A stretch of DNA of 64,000 nt from Breoghania corrubedonensis (lineage in GTDB: Bacteria; Pseudomonadota; Alphaproteobacteria; Rhizobiales; Stappiaceae), in contig NZ_QAYG01000002.1 in the NCBI RefSeq assembly GCF_003053845.1, positions 186,001 through 250,000 of the forward strand. The letters run 5' to 3'. Positions 1-9,302 of the stretch are shown one piece after another. A model generated the notes under the pieces. It saw nothing but the letters and a program-made list of their open reading frames with translations, was not told the origin of the DNA and did no database searches. The position numbers were made by a program, and so were the translations under genes. Position 1 is the stretch's first letter. Each line of letters opens with the position of its first letter.

Positions 1-216
1 CGCGAGCTGCTGGCGGGCGAAACCGACGGGCGCCGCTTTCGCCTTCTCGGCATCGGGGTCGCAGACCTCAGCGACGGAGCCTTCGCCGATCCCGCCGATC
101 TTGTGGACGAAGCAGCCACACGCGCCGCCAGGGCAGAGCACGCCGTGGACAGCCTCAGGGAGAAGTTCGGCAGGGACGCGGTTGAACTGGGGCTCGTGTG
201 GAGTGGCAAACGGTAG
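1..216 (+). CDS. dinB: DNA polymerase IV, C-terminal fragment
   Basis: The reading frame is open from base 1 and ends at TAG 214-216, so only the last 71 residues are in the window. They contain [11 protein letters not shown] followed by an acidic stretch and [16 protein letters not shown], the pattern of the end of the little-finger domain of alphaproteobacterial Y-family polymerases (DinB). Such enzymes perform error-prone translesion synthesis and bind the beta clamp. The catalytic palm lies outside the window, so activity cannot be judged. ImuB or another Y-family member is the alternative, but the tail fits DinB better. Confidence 0.75.
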   Translation, partial: RELLAGETDGRRFRLLGIGVADLSDGAFADPADLVDEAATRAARAEHAVDSLREKFGRDAVELGLVWSGKR

Positions 217-341
217 GCGCGGAGACGTAAGATCCGCTCGGCCCGGACCTGAACCAAGTGCTCATCCCGGCCGGCAGGCCTACAAGTGACATCCGGCTCC
301 TCACAACTGATTTCCAGCCGTCATTGCCGGATCCGACCGGC

Positions 342-1250
342 TCACTCGCCCGGGCAAGGCGCCGCCGGTTTTTCGTATTCGAGGGCGCTCAGCCCCCCAT
401 CGACGGAAAAATCGCCATAGTCGAGGCGAAGCCGGCGGGTGACGCCGTTGGCGTACTGAATGAACGAAATCTCGTAGACCGGCTCACTCTCTTCCATCGG
501 CGTATTCGGAGCGTAATAGCTCACCGTGACAGGCCAGGCGGTCCCCGCCCGCTTGCCGATCCTGGCGACGACCGCAGCATCGTCCTCGCCACGCTTGTGA
601 TCGCCCGCCTGCGGCAGGTTTTCCTCCGCACCGATCGGCTTGCCGATGACGGTCAGCGTGGGAAAAATCGCGCGGCCGCTCTCCGACCCGTCGAACGTAT
701 CCGCCTCCAGAATGTTCTTGCCCGCCTGCGCGGTATCGATGATCGCCTGGGTGTGCTCCACCGGGAAGAGCGCCTTTCCCTTCAGCGTGAGGCTCTCCTC
801 CTCCGGCCGCTTCAGATCGACGGCAACCGCATCGTCCGCATGCCGGGCCCGGCCGAGAGTGTTCTCGGTCGCGACACCGTTGGCGAAGGTGCGCACGGTG
901 AAATCGAACCCCTCCGCCGACTCGTAGGACGAGGTTTGCAGATCGGTCAGCTGCGAGCCGCCCTTGGTGTCGAAGATGCGCATCACCAGCCGGAAGGTCG
1001 ATGTGTACCCCTCGCACCGCGATCCGTTGACCTCGTAGACGATCCGCCCGTCCGCCCCCGCAATGCCGGACCGGTCGGTGGAATCGTCAAGCTTCAGATC
1101 GTAAACCGCGCGGTGCGGTGCCAGATCGACCGCGGCTTTCTGCGCCGCTGCCGAAAACGAACTGCCCCACAGCGTGATCGCAACAACGGCTCCCCCTGCA
1201 AGCGCACGGGAAAATTGGATGGAACGCAAACCGTACTGAAACACCGACAA
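342..1250 (-). CDS. eipB: Cell envelope integrity protein EipB (DUF1849)
   Basis: A 302-residue exported protein. Residues 1-36 form a signal peptide (hydrophobic stretch GGAVVAITLWGSSFSAAA). The rest matches the DUF1849/EipB family of periplasmic beta-spiral proteins that maintain the envelope in Brucella and relatives. Two cysteines, C79 (GSRCEGY) and C299 near the C-terminus, correspond to the conserved disulfide of EipB. The gene is monocistronic: dinB ends upstream of its stop on the other strand and the RidA gene diverges from it. The family assignment is from motif memory; periplasmic location is inferred from the signal peptide. Confidence 0.82.
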   Translation of the reverse strand: MSVFQYGLRSIQFSRALAGGAVVAITLWGSSFSAAAQKAAVDLAPHRAVYDLKLDDSTDRSGIAGADGRIVYEVNGSRCEGYTSTFRLVMRIFDTKGGSQLTDLQTSSYESAEGFDFTVRTFANGVATENTLGRARHADDAVAVDLKRPEEESLTLKGKALFPVEHTQAIIDTAQAGKNILEADTFDGSESGRAIFPTLTVIGKPIGAEENLPQAGDHKRGEDDAAVVARIGKRAGTAWPVTVSYYAPNTPMEESEPVYEISFIQYANGVTRRLRLDYGDFSVDGGLSALEYEKPAAPCPGE

Positions 1251-1456
1251 GCCTTTCGATCAGGGAGCATGCACGCCCCGCGCGAGCCGCCCGCACGCGC
1301 GCGAGAACATATGGGCTTACCATGCGCCAGATCGCACGCGCATGCCATATCGGGCCTGCATGAAAGAGCAGGATAACCTTGTTGCCGCCTCAGACAAATT
1401 GGGCCAATGTCGCCAACTCGTTCATCCAGATGCCTCCTTCCACCAGGAGAGACCCC

Positions 1457-1921
1457 ATGACCGGTCCGATCGAAAAACGGCTCGCCGACCTCGGCATCGT
1501 CCTGCCAAGCCCTGCCGCGCCGGCCGCCAACTACATGCCCTATGTCGTAAGCGGCCTGCATCTCTACATCTCGGGACAGTTGCCGTCCGATGCCGCCGGC
1601 GCTTTGCTGAAAGGCCGCTGCGGCGAGACGCTGTCGGTGGAGGAAGGCCAGAAGGCCGCCCGCCTGTGCGCCATCAACCTGCTGGCCCAGGCGAAGGCGG
1701 CGACCGGCGATCTCGGCCGTATCGCACGGCTCGTCAAACTCACCGGGTTCGTCAACTCGACCCCTGATTTCACCGACCAGCCCAAGGTGATCAACGGCGC
1801 TTCGGACCTGATGGTCGAGGCACTGGGCGACAAGGGGCGCCATGCGCGCTCCGCCGTCGGTGTCGCAGCCCTGCCGCTCGGCGTCGCCGTCGAGATCGAG
1901 GCGATTTTCGAACTCGCCTGA
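1457..1921 (+). CDS. RidA (YjgF/YER057c/UK114) family protein
   Basis: A 154-residue protein of the RidA superfamily, the enamine/imine deaminase fold. The start at 1457 is chosen because AGGAGA lies just upstream and because typical members begin with a short run before RLADLGIVLP. The C-terminal HARSAVGVAALPLG carries the arginine and loop expected for this subgroup (longer than RidA proper, about 150 residues). Substrate is unknown; only canonical RidA members have proven imine deaminase activity. It is followed after 50 bp by a glycerophosphodiesterase gene in the same direction, so the two probably share a transcript. Confidence 0.85.
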   Translation: MTGPIEKRLADLGIVLPSPAAPAANYMPYVVSGLHLYISGQLPSDAAGALLKGRCGETLSVEEGQKAARLCAINLLAQAKAATGDLGRIARLVKLTGFVNSTPDFTDQPKVINGASDLMVEALGDKGRHARSAVGVAALPLGVAVEIEAIFELA

Positions 1922-1971
1922 CGATGCGCCCGAGGCTCGCCTTTGCGGCCTTCTGACAGGACAAGCCAACC

Positions 1972-2733
1972 ATGCCCGCCCCCGAATGGCTTACCGCCCG
2001 CCCGATCGCCCATCGCGGATTGCACGACGCCTCCGCCGGGCGCATCGAGAACACGCCCTCCGCGGTCGCGGCGGCGGCCGGGCGCGGCTATGCCATAGAG
2101 GTCGATCTGCAGGAGACATCCGACCACGGTGCGCTCGTCTTTCACGACAATACGCTCGACCGGCTGACCGGCGAGACGGGACCGGTACGCGCCCGCGCTC
2201 TGGCCGATCTCATGCAGATCCCGATGCGCGACGGCGGTGACAGTCTGTGGGATCTCGATGCGCTGCTCGGCCTCGTCGCGGGCCGGGTGCCGCTCGTCAT
2301 CGAGCTGAAATCGCTCAACGCCCGCGACGGCCAGCGCGCCTTCGTGAAAGATGTCACCGAGCGGCTGGCCCGCTACGACGGCCCCGTGGCGCTGAAGACA
2401 TTCGATCCGGAAATGCTCGCCAATATCCGCGCGCTTGCGCCGCAGATCCCGCGCGGCATTCTTGCGGAGAACACCCGCACCGATGAATGGCGCCGCCATT
2501 TCGGGCTTATGGAACGCTTCATCCTGCGCCACATGATGCACTGGCCGCGCACCCGGCCCGATTTCATTTCCTACGGTGTGCGCTCGCTGCCCGCGCCTGT
2601 GCCGTGGCTCATGCGGCGCCTCTTCCGCGTGCCTGTCATGACCTGGACAGTGCGCACCGCAGAGGACAGAGCCATCGCCGCCCGCCATGCCGACCAGATC
2701 GTCTTCGAGGGGTTCGATCCCGATCGCCTCTAG
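1972..2733 (+). CDS. Glycerophosphodiester phosphodiesterase family protein
   Basis: A 253-residue GDPD-domain protein that would hydrolyse glycerophosphodiesters to sn-glycerol 3-phosphate and an alcohol. The catalytic set is visible: H14-R15, E26-N27, E43-x-D45 for metal binding, H58-D59 as the second histidine, and E/K in the VIELK strand. There is no signal peptide, so it should act in the cytoplasm (UgpQ-like). The start ATG at 1972 follows AGGACAAGCC. Overall length is normal for the short bacterial class. The N-terminal LTARPIAHRGLHD is the usual opening of alphaproteobacterial members. Confidence 0.9.
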   Translation: MPAPEWLTARPIAHRGLHDASAGRIENTPSAVAAAAGRGYAIEVDLQETSDHGALVFHDNTLDRLTGETGPVRARALADLMQIPMRDGGDSLWDLDALLGLVAGRVPLVIELKSLNARDGQRAFVKDVTERLARYDGPVALKTFDPEMLANIRALAPQIPRGILAENTRTDEWRRHFGLMERFILRHMMHWPRTRPDFISYGVRSLPAPVPWLMRRLFRVPVMTWTVRTAEDRAIAARHADQIVFEGFDPDRL

Positions 2734-2855
2734 TGGGCGCCTTCCATGCCCTCCCGATCACGCCCCGAGTTGGACCTTCTTCACCACCGCCCTATAGAAC
2801 TCCCGCCGCAACGCACTAGATTTGGAGTGACCCTCCTTCCCCGAACCGGCGAGCG

Positions 2856-4274
2856 ATGACAGACAGTTCCGAGCACATCATCCGCGTCCATTCCACCCTG
2901 GCCGACATTCCGGCCGCCCAGTGGGACCGCGTGGCAAATCCCGGCTGGAAACTGGCCGAGGGCGGACGACTTGAATCATCACCTGAAGACATCACCAGCG
3001 CGACTTCGAACGGCGCCCCCAAGCCCCTGAAACGCGGGGCGGATCGCCCGCGATCTGAATCGCCACGCGAGCCGGATGAATCGATACGTGAAGTTCCCGA
3101 TCCCGCATCCAAACCGCCTGAATCAGAAACTGAGGACCTTGAATCAACGTCTCAGGACGCGGAATCAGATCCTCAGGAAACCAGCTTCAACCCCTTCGTT
3201 TCACACGCATTTCTACATACGCTCGAAGAATCCGGCTGCGCGGTCGCCAACACCGGATGGCTTGGCCAGCACCTTGTGCTGGAAGACGGAGCCGGCACCC
3301 CGCTCGCCGCAGCCCCCTGCTATGTGAAGACCCATTCCCAGGGCGAATACGTCTTCGATTACGGCTGGGCAGATGCCTTCGAGCGCGCGGGCGGACGGTA
3401 TTATCCCAAGCTCCAGGTGTCGGTTCCCTTCACCCCCGCAACCGGACGACGCCTGCTTGTCGGTCCCGATATCGATCGCGACACCGGTCGCGCCGTTCTC
3501 GCCTCCGGCCTTCACCAGTTGTGCGACCAGCTCGGGACCTCCTCCGTCCACCTCACCTTTCTGCCGAAGGCGGAAGCCGCATTTCTGGAACGCGGCGACT
3601 TCCTCATCCGCACCGACCGTCAGTTCCACTGGCCGAACCATGGCTACGGCACCTTCGAGGATTTCCTCTCCTCGCTCGCCTCACGCAAACGCAAGGCCCT
3701 TCGCCGCGAACGCCGCGAGGCGCTAGCCGATGGCATCACCGTGGAATGGCTGACGGGCGACGACATCACGGAAGATCACTGGGACGCGTTCTACGCGTTC
3801 TACATAGACACCGGTTCGCGCAAGTGGGGCCGGCCCTATCTCAACCGCACCTTCTTTTCACTGCTCGGCGAGCGGCTCGGCGAGCGCGTGCTGCTGATCA
3901 TGGCGAAGCGGAACGGGCGCTACATCGCCGGCGCGCTCAACATGATCGGCTCGCACACGCTTTTCGGTCGCTACTGGGGCTGCGTGGAGGATCACCCCTT
4001 CCTTCATTTCGAGCTCTGCTACCATCAGGCGATCGATTACGCGATCGCGCACAAGCTCTTGCGGGTGGAGGCAGGCGCACAGGGATCCCACAAGCTGGCA
4101 CGCGGATACCTGCCGGAGACGACATGGTCGGCCCACTGGATCGCCCACCCGGGCCTGCGACATGCGGTTGAGGATTATCTGGAGGAAGAGCGCCTGGCCG
4201 TGGCCGAGGAGCAGGAGATCCTGAGCCACCACGCTCCCTACAAACGGGACGAATCCTCCGGACAAGAGCCCTGA
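2856..4274 (+). CDS. FemAB-like / GNAT-fold acyltransferase (DUF482) with repetitive insert
   Basis: A 472-residue protein of the DUF482 (COG3146, FemAB-like) family, predicted to transfer an acyl or aminoacyl group; no substrate is established. The family core is clear from residue 112 on: NPFVSHAFL, then VFDYGWADAFERAGGRYYPKLQ, and the C-terminal GAQGSHKLARGYLPE. Residues 39-108, between the opening strand (IPAAQWDRVANPGW) and NPFVSHAFL, are an acidic and Ser-rich insert made of 7-residue repeats that relatives lack. Reading frame is intact throughout. It stands alone between the GDPD gene and the HIT gene on the same strand. Confidence 0.82.
   Translation: MTDSSEHIIRVHSTLADIPAAQWDRVANPGWKLAEGGRLESSPEDITSATSNGAPKPLKRGADRPRSESPREPDESIREVPDPASKPPESETEDLESTSQDAESDPQETSFNPFVSHAFLHTLEESGCAVANTGWLGQHLVLEDGAGTPLAAAPCYVKTHSQGEYVFDYGWADAFERAGGRYYPKLQVSVPFTPATGRRLLVGPDIDRDTGRAVLASGLHQLCDQLGTSSVHLTFLPKAEAAFLERGDFLIRTDRQFHWPNHGYGTFEDFLSSLASRKRKALRRERREALADGITVEWLTGDDITEDHWDAFYAFYIDTGSRKWGRPYLNRTFFSLLGERLGERVLLIMAKRNGRYIAGALNMIGSHTLFGRYWGCVEDHPFLHFELCYHQAIDYAIAHKLLRVEAGAQGSHKLARGYLPETTWSAHWIAHPGLRHAVEDYLEEERLAVAEEQEILSHHAPYKRDESSGQEP
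2970..3179 (+). repeat. In-frame 21-bp minisatellite inside the FemAB-like gene
   Basis: About ten 21-bp units lie in register (residues 39-108 of the encoded protein). The clearest units are LESSPED (39-45), SESPREP (67-73), DESIREV (74-80), PESETED (88-94), LESTSQD (95-101) and AESDPQE (102-108). The DNA shows the recurring core GAATCA followed by CTGAGGAC or a close variant. The middle three units are degenerate. Because the unit is a multiple of three, copy-number change would keep the frame. Confidence 0.8.
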
Positions 4275-4427
4275 AACGACTCGCGTTTTTGACGAAGTTG
4301 AATCAGTCTCGCAGCTTTTGGCAGCCCTTGCGGCAACCTCTGTCACGTTTTGCCGGATGCGATTCTGGGCTATAGGAAAAACGATTTCAGCAATGCGAGC
4401 CAGCAACAAGAGATGGGAACCAGGTCC

Positions 4428-4856
4428 ATGACCACGCCCGAGTATGACGACCAGAATGTCTTTGCCAAGATCCTGCGCGGCGAGTTGCCCTGCCACAAGG
4501 TCTATGAAGACGACAACACCCTGGCCTTCATGGATGTCATGCCGCGTGGCGACGGGCACGTTCTGGTGGTCCCTAAGGCAGCCTCGCGCAACATATTCGA
4601 CATCGCGCCCGATGACCTCTTCTCGCTGATGGCGACGGTACAGAAGGTGGCCCGCGCCACCGTGGCCGCTTTCGAGGCCGATGGCTGCACCATCCAGCAG
4701 TTCTCCGAAGAGGCCGGCGGTCAGGCCGTGTTCCATACCCACGCCCACGTCATCCCGCGTTTCACCGGCGTGAGCCTGCGCCCGCATACCGGCGAAATGG
4801 GCGATCAGGACGTACTCGCCTCCCAGGCCGACCAGATCCGCAAGGCGTTTGGATGA
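4428..4856 (+). CDS. HIT family nucleotide-binding protein (HinT-like)
   Basis: A 142-residue histidine-triad protein. It has the N-terminal NVFAKILRGELPCHKVYEDD, the central PRGDGHVLVVPK and the catalytic HTHAHVIP triad (H-x-H-x-H). Such proteins hydrolyse nucleoside phosphoramidates or adenylated intermediates in the cytoplasm. The start at 4428 begins exactly where the family begins; an in-frame upstream ATG at 4350 would add 26 residues with no family match. Length is typical. A GC-rich hairpin follows at 4886-4903. Confidence 0.9.
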   Translation: MTTPEYDDQNVFAKILRGELPCHKVYEDDNTLAFMDVMPRGDGHVLVVPKAASRNIFDIAPDDLFSLMATVQKVARATVAAFEADGCTIQQFSEEAGGQAVFHTHAHVIPRFTGVSLRPHTGEMGDQDVLASQADQIRKAFG

Positions 4857-4885
4857 GACCCGCTTGAACAGGGCCATATGAGCGC

Positions 4886-4903
4886 GAGCGCCGTTCGGCG
4901 CTC
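4886..4903 (+). terminator. GC-rich hairpin after the HIT gene
   Basis: An 8-bp perfect stem, GAGCGCCG paired with CGGCGCTC, around a TT centre, 30 bp after the HIT stop and between convergent genes. No T-run follows, so termination by it is uncertain. Confidence 0.35.
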
Positions 4904-4912
4904 ACCGCCGCC

Positions 4913-4976
4913 ATGCCCGATCAAGGACATGCACGTTCAAGGACATCCCCAGTCAAAGGCATGCCCGGTCAAAGCC
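4913..4976. repeat. Four 16-bp degenerate tandem repeats
   Basis: Units start at 4913, 4929, 4945 and 4961: ATGCCCGATCAAGGAC, ATGCACGTTCAAGGAC, ATCCCCAGTCAAAGGC and ATGCCCGGTCAAAGCC. The last unit contains the stop codon of azlD (TGA on the minus strand, 4969-4971). No coding role is apparent. Confidence 0.7.
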
Positions 4977-5319
4977 CGAGGGCCAGCCAGCCTGCGATCA
5001 GCAGAACCTCGGCCGTCAGCACACCGACAATGAGCCGCTGCCCCATCACGAGGAAAGCGACGAACCCTAAAAACGCCGCAGCCAGCCTCAGCCAGAGGGG
5101 CGCCCCTTCCAGCGCGCCGGAAGGAAACAGGATCAGCCGGGCGATGACACCGGCGACCAGTGCGGTCGCCACCGCCTTGACCCAGCCGAGAAACTCGCTG
5201 TCCTCGCGCAAGCGGCCGGCGACCAGCACGCCGATCCAGCGCCACACGTCGGTGGCGAGCCATCCCGCAACGACGATCATCACGTAGGGCCACCACCAGG
5301 CATCGACGGCGCCGCTCAT
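4969..5319 (-). CDS. azlD: AzlD family branched-chain amino acid export subunit
   Basis: A 116-residue, very hydrophobic protein with about four membrane segments (WWPYVMIVVAGWLATDVWRWIGVL opens the first). It is the small partner of AzlC in the AzlCD branched-chain amino acid exporter. The start at 5319 overlaps the end of azlC by 4 bp (ATGA), which indicates translational coupling. The longer frame reaching 5385 lies inside azlC and is rejected. Its C-terminal codons run into a 16-bp tandem repeat. Confidence 0.82.
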   Translation of the reverse strand: MSGAVDAWWWPYVMIVVAGWLATDVWRWIGVLVAGRLREDSEFLGWVKAVATALVAGVIARLILFPSGALEGAPLWLRLAAAFLGFVAFLVMGQRLIVGVLTAEVLLIAGWLALGL

Positions 5320-6068
5320 GGGCGCACTGCCCGGACGATCCGGGTACCGAGATAGGCGAGCGTGCCGCCGAGAAGTCCTGTCCACAGGAGATCAAGCCCC
5401 GGCAGATAGACATAGAAGATCGGCCCGAGCACCAGCCCCGCGATCATCGCCGCCTTTTCCGAAGAAATCTTCGACGCGCCCCACAGCGAGCACAGGAAAT
5501 AGACCGGCGTCAGCAAGAACAGCGCCGCCGTAACCGGGGTCGGCATTTCTCCAACCAGCTGATAGGCGATGCCGGTCACGCAGAACACGAACGCCGAGAT
5601 CGTCGCGCCAAAACCTATGAAGAACGGCAGCCTGCCCTCCCGCGGGATATGCGGCAGGTGGATCATGGCGTAGACCCAGGCTGTCACTGCCACGAAATGC
5701 GAGGCGAGAAACAGCTTCCAGCGCGGTGTGAGGCCATTTTCCTCGCGCAGGATCGGCAGCAGCGCCACGGTCATCGGCATCAGCCTGACGGAGGCCAGCG
5801 CCACGGCGATCGCGGCCGGCACAATCCCCATGCCGGAGGTAATCGCCCCCGTCATCACAACGATGGACGGCAGCGCCCAGACGAGACCGGTGAGCATCAG
5901 CGTTTCGCCAAGCGTCAACCCGCTCTCACGCGCAAGTCCCGCATAACCGATAAAGGCGGCGGTCAGGATGACAGCGGGAAGCGATACGATGGCGCGCGCC
6001 CCGCGGAAGAACCAGACATGGGAGGGAAGTCGCTGATCCGGCGGAGAGCTGACATCGAAATCGGACAA
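5316..6068 (-). CDS. azlC: AzlC family branched-chain amino acid permease
   Basis: A 250-residue integral membrane protein with six or seven hydrophobic helices. The family signature region SGLTLGETLMLTGLVWALPS, followed by a long helix starting AAIAVALASVRLMPMTVALLP, is the AzlC pattern. With AzlD it exports branched-chain amino acids or their analogues. The two genes form a two-gene operon with a 4-bp overlap. The upstream 200 bp (6069-6277) contains an A/T-rich stretch near 6085-6120 and separates it from a divergent kinase gene; no operator was recognised. Confidence 0.85.
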   Translation of the reverse strand: MSDFDVSSPPDQRLPSHVWFFRGARAIVSLPAVILTAAFIGYAGLARESGLTLGETLMLTGLVWALPSIVVMTGAITSGMGIVPAAIAVALASVRLMPMTVALLPILREENGLTPRWKLFLASHFVAVTAWVYAMIHLPHIPREGRLPFFIGFGATISAFVFCVTGIAYQLVGEMPTPVTAALFLLTPVYFLCSLWGASKISSEKAAMIAGLVLGPIFYVYLPGLDLLWTGLLGGTLAYLGTRIVRAVRP

Positions 6069-6277
6069 GAGGCGAATCCGTTTGAATTTTTTAAATGCGT
6101 GACAAGCAACCTAACAAGCGAACGCCGTTAGGTCAGCCCTCATGACGCATGGAAAATCCAAAAACCCATGCGCTGGGCGCATGGCATGAACTCGTTGCCT
6201 TCACCGCACAAGAGCTGGAATGCTACTAGAGTGTGGCCCTGCCCTTGCGGTTCGTGCAACACGCGAAGGAGATTTCG

Positions 6278-6781
6278 ATGGCGACGCTGGTTTCGTTCGC
6301 AGGTCTGCCCGGCACGGGAAAATCAACGATCGCGGCCGCGCTGTCCAGGCGCACCGGTGCGATCTTCCTGCGGATCGACGAGATCGAAGCCGCGATACGC
6401 ACCCACGGCACCGCGCGCGACATAGGACCCGAGGGCTATCACATCGCCGCGGGCCTCGCCGCGTCCAACCTGCTGCTCGGCCATGACGCGATCACCGATT
6501 GCGTGAACCCCTGGCCGCTCACCCGCGCAATCTTCTCCGATGCAGCACGGCGCGGCGAGGCAGACATGATCGGCGTGGAGGTCACATGCAGCGACGCGGA
6601 AGAGCATCGCCGCAGGATCGAGACGCGGCCACTCGACGTCCCCGGCGGCAAGCCCCCCGACTGGAAAGGGGTCCAGGAGAGGGATTACACGCCCTGGCTC
6701 GATGCGGACCTGCACATCGACACAGCCATGACCTCGGTCGAGGAAGCCGTATTGATGATCGCCGAGCGACTGGCGGCCTGA
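6278..6781 (+). CDS. P-loop AAA/kinase-like ATPase
   Basis: A 167-residue protein with a Walker A motif GLPGTGKST at residues 8-16 and a following LRIDEIEAAIR that fits the lid/substrate region of small kinases. The fold resembles chloramphenicol phosphotransferase-like or shikimate/gluconate-kinase-like proteins; the substrate is unknown. The start at 6278 has GAAGGAG 7 bp upstream. The upstream in-frame start at 6233 would precede the ribosome-binding site. It converges on clpA, and a terminator lies between them. Confidence 0.75.
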   Translation: MATLVSFAGLPGTGKSTIAAALSRRTGAIFLRIDEIEAAIRTHGTARDIGPEGYHIAAGLAASNLLLGHDAITDCVNPWPLTRAIFSDAARRGEADMIGVEVTCSDAEEHRRRIETRPLDVPGGKPPDWKGVQERDYTPWLDADLHIDTAMTSVEEAVLMIAERLAA

Positions 6782-6814
6782 TACGGAACCTGCGGCCAGC
6801 CATTCGAGAATAAA

Positions 6815-6846
6815 AAAGGGCCAGCCCCATCGGGCCGACCCTTTCT
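6815..6846 (-). terminator. Rho-independent terminator of clpA
   Basis: Read on the minus strand, an AAGGGTCGGCCC arm pairs (with two wobbles) with GGGGCTGGCCCTT and is followed by TTTTTTAT. It starts 23 bp after the clpA stop. It may also act on the converging kinase gene. Confidence 0.8.
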
Positions 6847-6868
6847 CGTATCCAGTTTTTGTTGCCCG

Positions 6869-9292
6869 CTAATCCGCCAGCGGCACCTTTGGCACCAGCG
6901 AGCGCTTGGCATCCGCGCCGCCGCTTCCGCCCTTGGGGCCCGACGACTTGGACTTCGCCGGCGTCTTGCGCTTCTTCGCAACCGCCGGTTTCTTCGGCGC
7001 GACAGGCACATCCTCGATGGCTTCCAGCTTCAGCCCCGGCTTGCCGCCATCCGGCGTCTCGACCGACACCTTCACCGTACCGCCCTTCTGAAGCTTGCCG
7101 AACAGCACCTCGTCAGCCAGCGGCTGCTTGATGTTGTCTTGGATGACGCGCGACAGCGGGCGGGCGCCCATCTGCTGGTCATAGCCCTTGTCGGCCAGCC
7201 ACTTGACCGCCTCGTCGGTCAGCTCGAACGTCACGCCGCGATCGGCCAGCTGCGCCTCCAGTTGCATGACGAACTTGTTGACGATCTGGTAGACGACCGC
7301 CATCGGCAGATTGCCGAACGCGATGATCGCGTCGAGACGGTTGCGGAACTCCGGCGAGAACAGCCGGTTGATCGCTTCCTTGTCATCGCCTTCGCGCTTG
7401 GTGCGTCCGAAGCCGATCGCTTCCTTCGCCATGTCGGCCGCGCCGGCATTGGTGGTCATGATCAGGATCACGTTCCTGAAATCCACCGACTTGCCGTTGT
7501 GGTCGGTCAGCTTGCCGTGATCCATGACCTGCAGCAGGATATTGAACAGGTCCGGATGCGCCTTCTCGATCTCATCGAGAAGCAGCACGCAGTGCGGATG
7601 CTGATCGACGCCATCGGTGAGCAACCCGCCCTGATCAAAACCGACATAGCCCGGAGGCGCACCGATCAGACGCGAGACGGTGTGACGCTCCATGTATTCC
7701 GACATGTCGAAGCGGATCAGCTCCACACCCAGCGAGGAGGCGAGCTGACGGGCGACTTCGGTCTTGCCGACGCCGGTCGGTCCGGAAAAGAGATACGACC
7801 CGATCGGCTTTTCCGGTTCGCGCAAGCCCGCCCGCGCCAGCTTGATCGCCGACGACAGCGCATCGATCGCCGCATCCTGACCATAGACCACACGCTTGAG
7901 CGAGGCGGAAAGACCCGACAGCATCTCCGCGTCATCGCGCGAAACGGATTTCGGCGGGATGCGGGCCATGGTCGCGATGGTCGACTCGATCTCCTTCACG
8001 CCGATGGTCTTGCGGCGCCGGCTTTCCGGCAGCAGCATCTGCGAGGCGCCGGTTTCGTCGATCACGTCGATCGCCTTGTCCGGCAGCTTGCGGTCGGAAA
8101 TGTAGCGTGCCGACAGCTCCACCGCCGTCTTGATCGCGTCGTTGGTGTAGCGGACCTTGTGATAGGTCTCGAAGTAAGGCTTCAGACCCTTGAGGATCGC
8201 GATCGTATCGGGCACCGACGGCTCGTTCACGTCGATCTTCTGGAAGCGGCGGACAAGCGCCCGGTCCTTTTCGAAGAACTGCCGGTACTCCTTGTAGGTG
8301 GTGGAGCCGACGCAACGGATCGTGCCCGATGCAAGGGCAGGCTTGAGCAGATTGGAGGCATCCATCGCCCCGCCCGACGTCGCGCCCGCGCCGATCACCG
8401 TGTGGATCTCGTCGATGAACATGATCGCGCCGGGATAGTCCTCGATCTCCTTGACGACCTGCTTCAGCCGCTCCTCGAAATCGCCGCGATAGCGCGTGCC
8501 GGCGAGCAGCGCGCCCATGTCGAGCGAGAAGATGGTCGAATCGCGAAGAACCTCCGGCACATCGCCATTGACGATGCGCCGGGCCAGGCCTTCCGCGATC
8601 GCGGTCTTGCCCACGCCGGGGTCGCCGACGAAGAGCGGATTGTTCTTCTGGCGCCGGCAAAGAACCTGAATGGTGCGCTGGATTTCCTTGTCCCGCCCGA
8701 TCAGCGGGTCGATCTTGCCGTTGCGTGCCTTCTCGTTGAGGTTGACGCAATAGGCTTCCAGGGCATCGGTCTTTTTCTTCGACGTCTCCTGATCCTCCAC
8801 CGTCGCCGCGTCCTCCTCCACACCGCGCACCGGACGGTGCTCGGAAGAACCGGAACGCTTGGCGATGCCATGCGAAATGTAGTTGACCGCGTCGTAGCGG
8901 GTCATGTCCTGCTCTTGCAGGAAATAGGCCGCGTGGCTCTCGCGCTCGGCGAAAATCGCCACGAGCACGTTGGCGCCGGTCACCTCCTCGCGGCCGGACG
9001 ACTGCACGTGGATCACGGCGCGCTGGATGACGCGCTGGAATCCGGCCGTGGGCTTGGAATCGTCGTCCGTGTCATGGACGAGGTTTTCCAGTTCGGTGTC
9101 GATATATTCGATGAGGTTGCGGCGCAGGAGGTCGAGATCGACGTTGCACGCCCGCATGACGGCGGCCGCGTCCTGATCGTCGATCAGAGACAGCAGAAGG
9201 TGTTCCAGCGTCGCGTATTCCTGGTTGCGGTCGTTTGCATAGGCGAGAGCCTGATGCAGTGCCTTTTCCAGGCTGCGGGAGAATGACGGCAC
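6869..9292 (-). CDS. clpA: ATP-dependent Clp protease ATP-binding subunit ClpA
   Basis: An 807-residue AAA+ unfoldase that feeds proteins into ClpP. The Clp_N repeat domain is residues 1-145, the first Walker A (GDPGVGKTA) is near residue 223, and the second (GPTGVGKTE) is near 505. The P-loop domains are complete, and the C-terminal half contains the KLTDHNGK and [10 protein letters not shown] motifs of ClpA. After the usual end there is a tail of about 45 residues rich in Lys, Pro and Gly ([19 protein letters not shown]), typical of several alphaproteobacterial ClpA proteins. It follows clpS by 10 bp in the same operon. Confidence 0.97.
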   Translation of the reverse strand: MPSFSRSLEKALHQALAYANDRNQEYATLEHLLLSLIDDQDAAAVMRACNVDLDLLRRNLIEYIDTELENLVHDTDDDSKPTAGFQRVIQRAVIHVQSSGREEVTGANVLVAIFAERESHAAYFLQEQDMTRYDAVNYISHGIAKRSGSSEHRPVRGVEEDAATVEDQETSKKKTDALEAYCVNLNEKARNGKIDPLIGRDKEIQRTIQVLCRRQKNNPLFVGDPGVGKTAIAEGLARRIVNGDVPEVLRDSTIFSLDMGALLAGTRYRGDFEERLKQVVKEIEDYPGAIMFIDEIHTVIGAGATSGGAMDASNLLKPALASGTIRCVGSTTYKEYRQFFEKDRALVRRFQKIDVNEPSVPDTIAILKGLKPYFETYHKVRYTNDAIKTAVELSARYISDRKLPDKAIDVIDETGASQMLLPESRRRKTIGVKEIESTIATMARIPPKSVSRDDAEMLSGLSASLKRVVYGQDAAIDALSSAIKLARAGLREPEKPIGSYLFSGPTGVGKTEVARQLASSLGVELIRFDMSEYMERHTVSRLIGAPPGYVGFDQGGLLTDGVDQHPHCVLLLDEIEKAHPDLFNILLQVMDHGKLTDHNGKSVDFRNVILIMTTNAGAADMAKEAIGFGRTKREGDDKEAINRLFSPEFRNRLDAIIAFGNLPMAVVYQIVNKFVMQLEAQLADRGVTFELTDEAVKWLADKGYDQQMGARPLSRVIQDNIKQPLADEVLFGKLQKGGTVKVSVETPDGGKPGLKLEAIEDVPVAPKKPAVAKKRKTPAKSKSSGPKGGSGGADAKRSLVPKVPLAD

Positions 9293-9302
9293 GTGGGTCC
9301 CC

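Noticed and set aside
4350-4427. Upstream start for the HIT protein
   Set aside because: It adds 26 residues not found in the family and lies before the better start.
7139-9286. A 715-codon open frame on the plus strand opposite clpA
   Set aside because: It lies exactly antisense to clpA, is Arg/His/Asp-rich and has no family pattern. Long antisense frames are expected in GC-rich genes.
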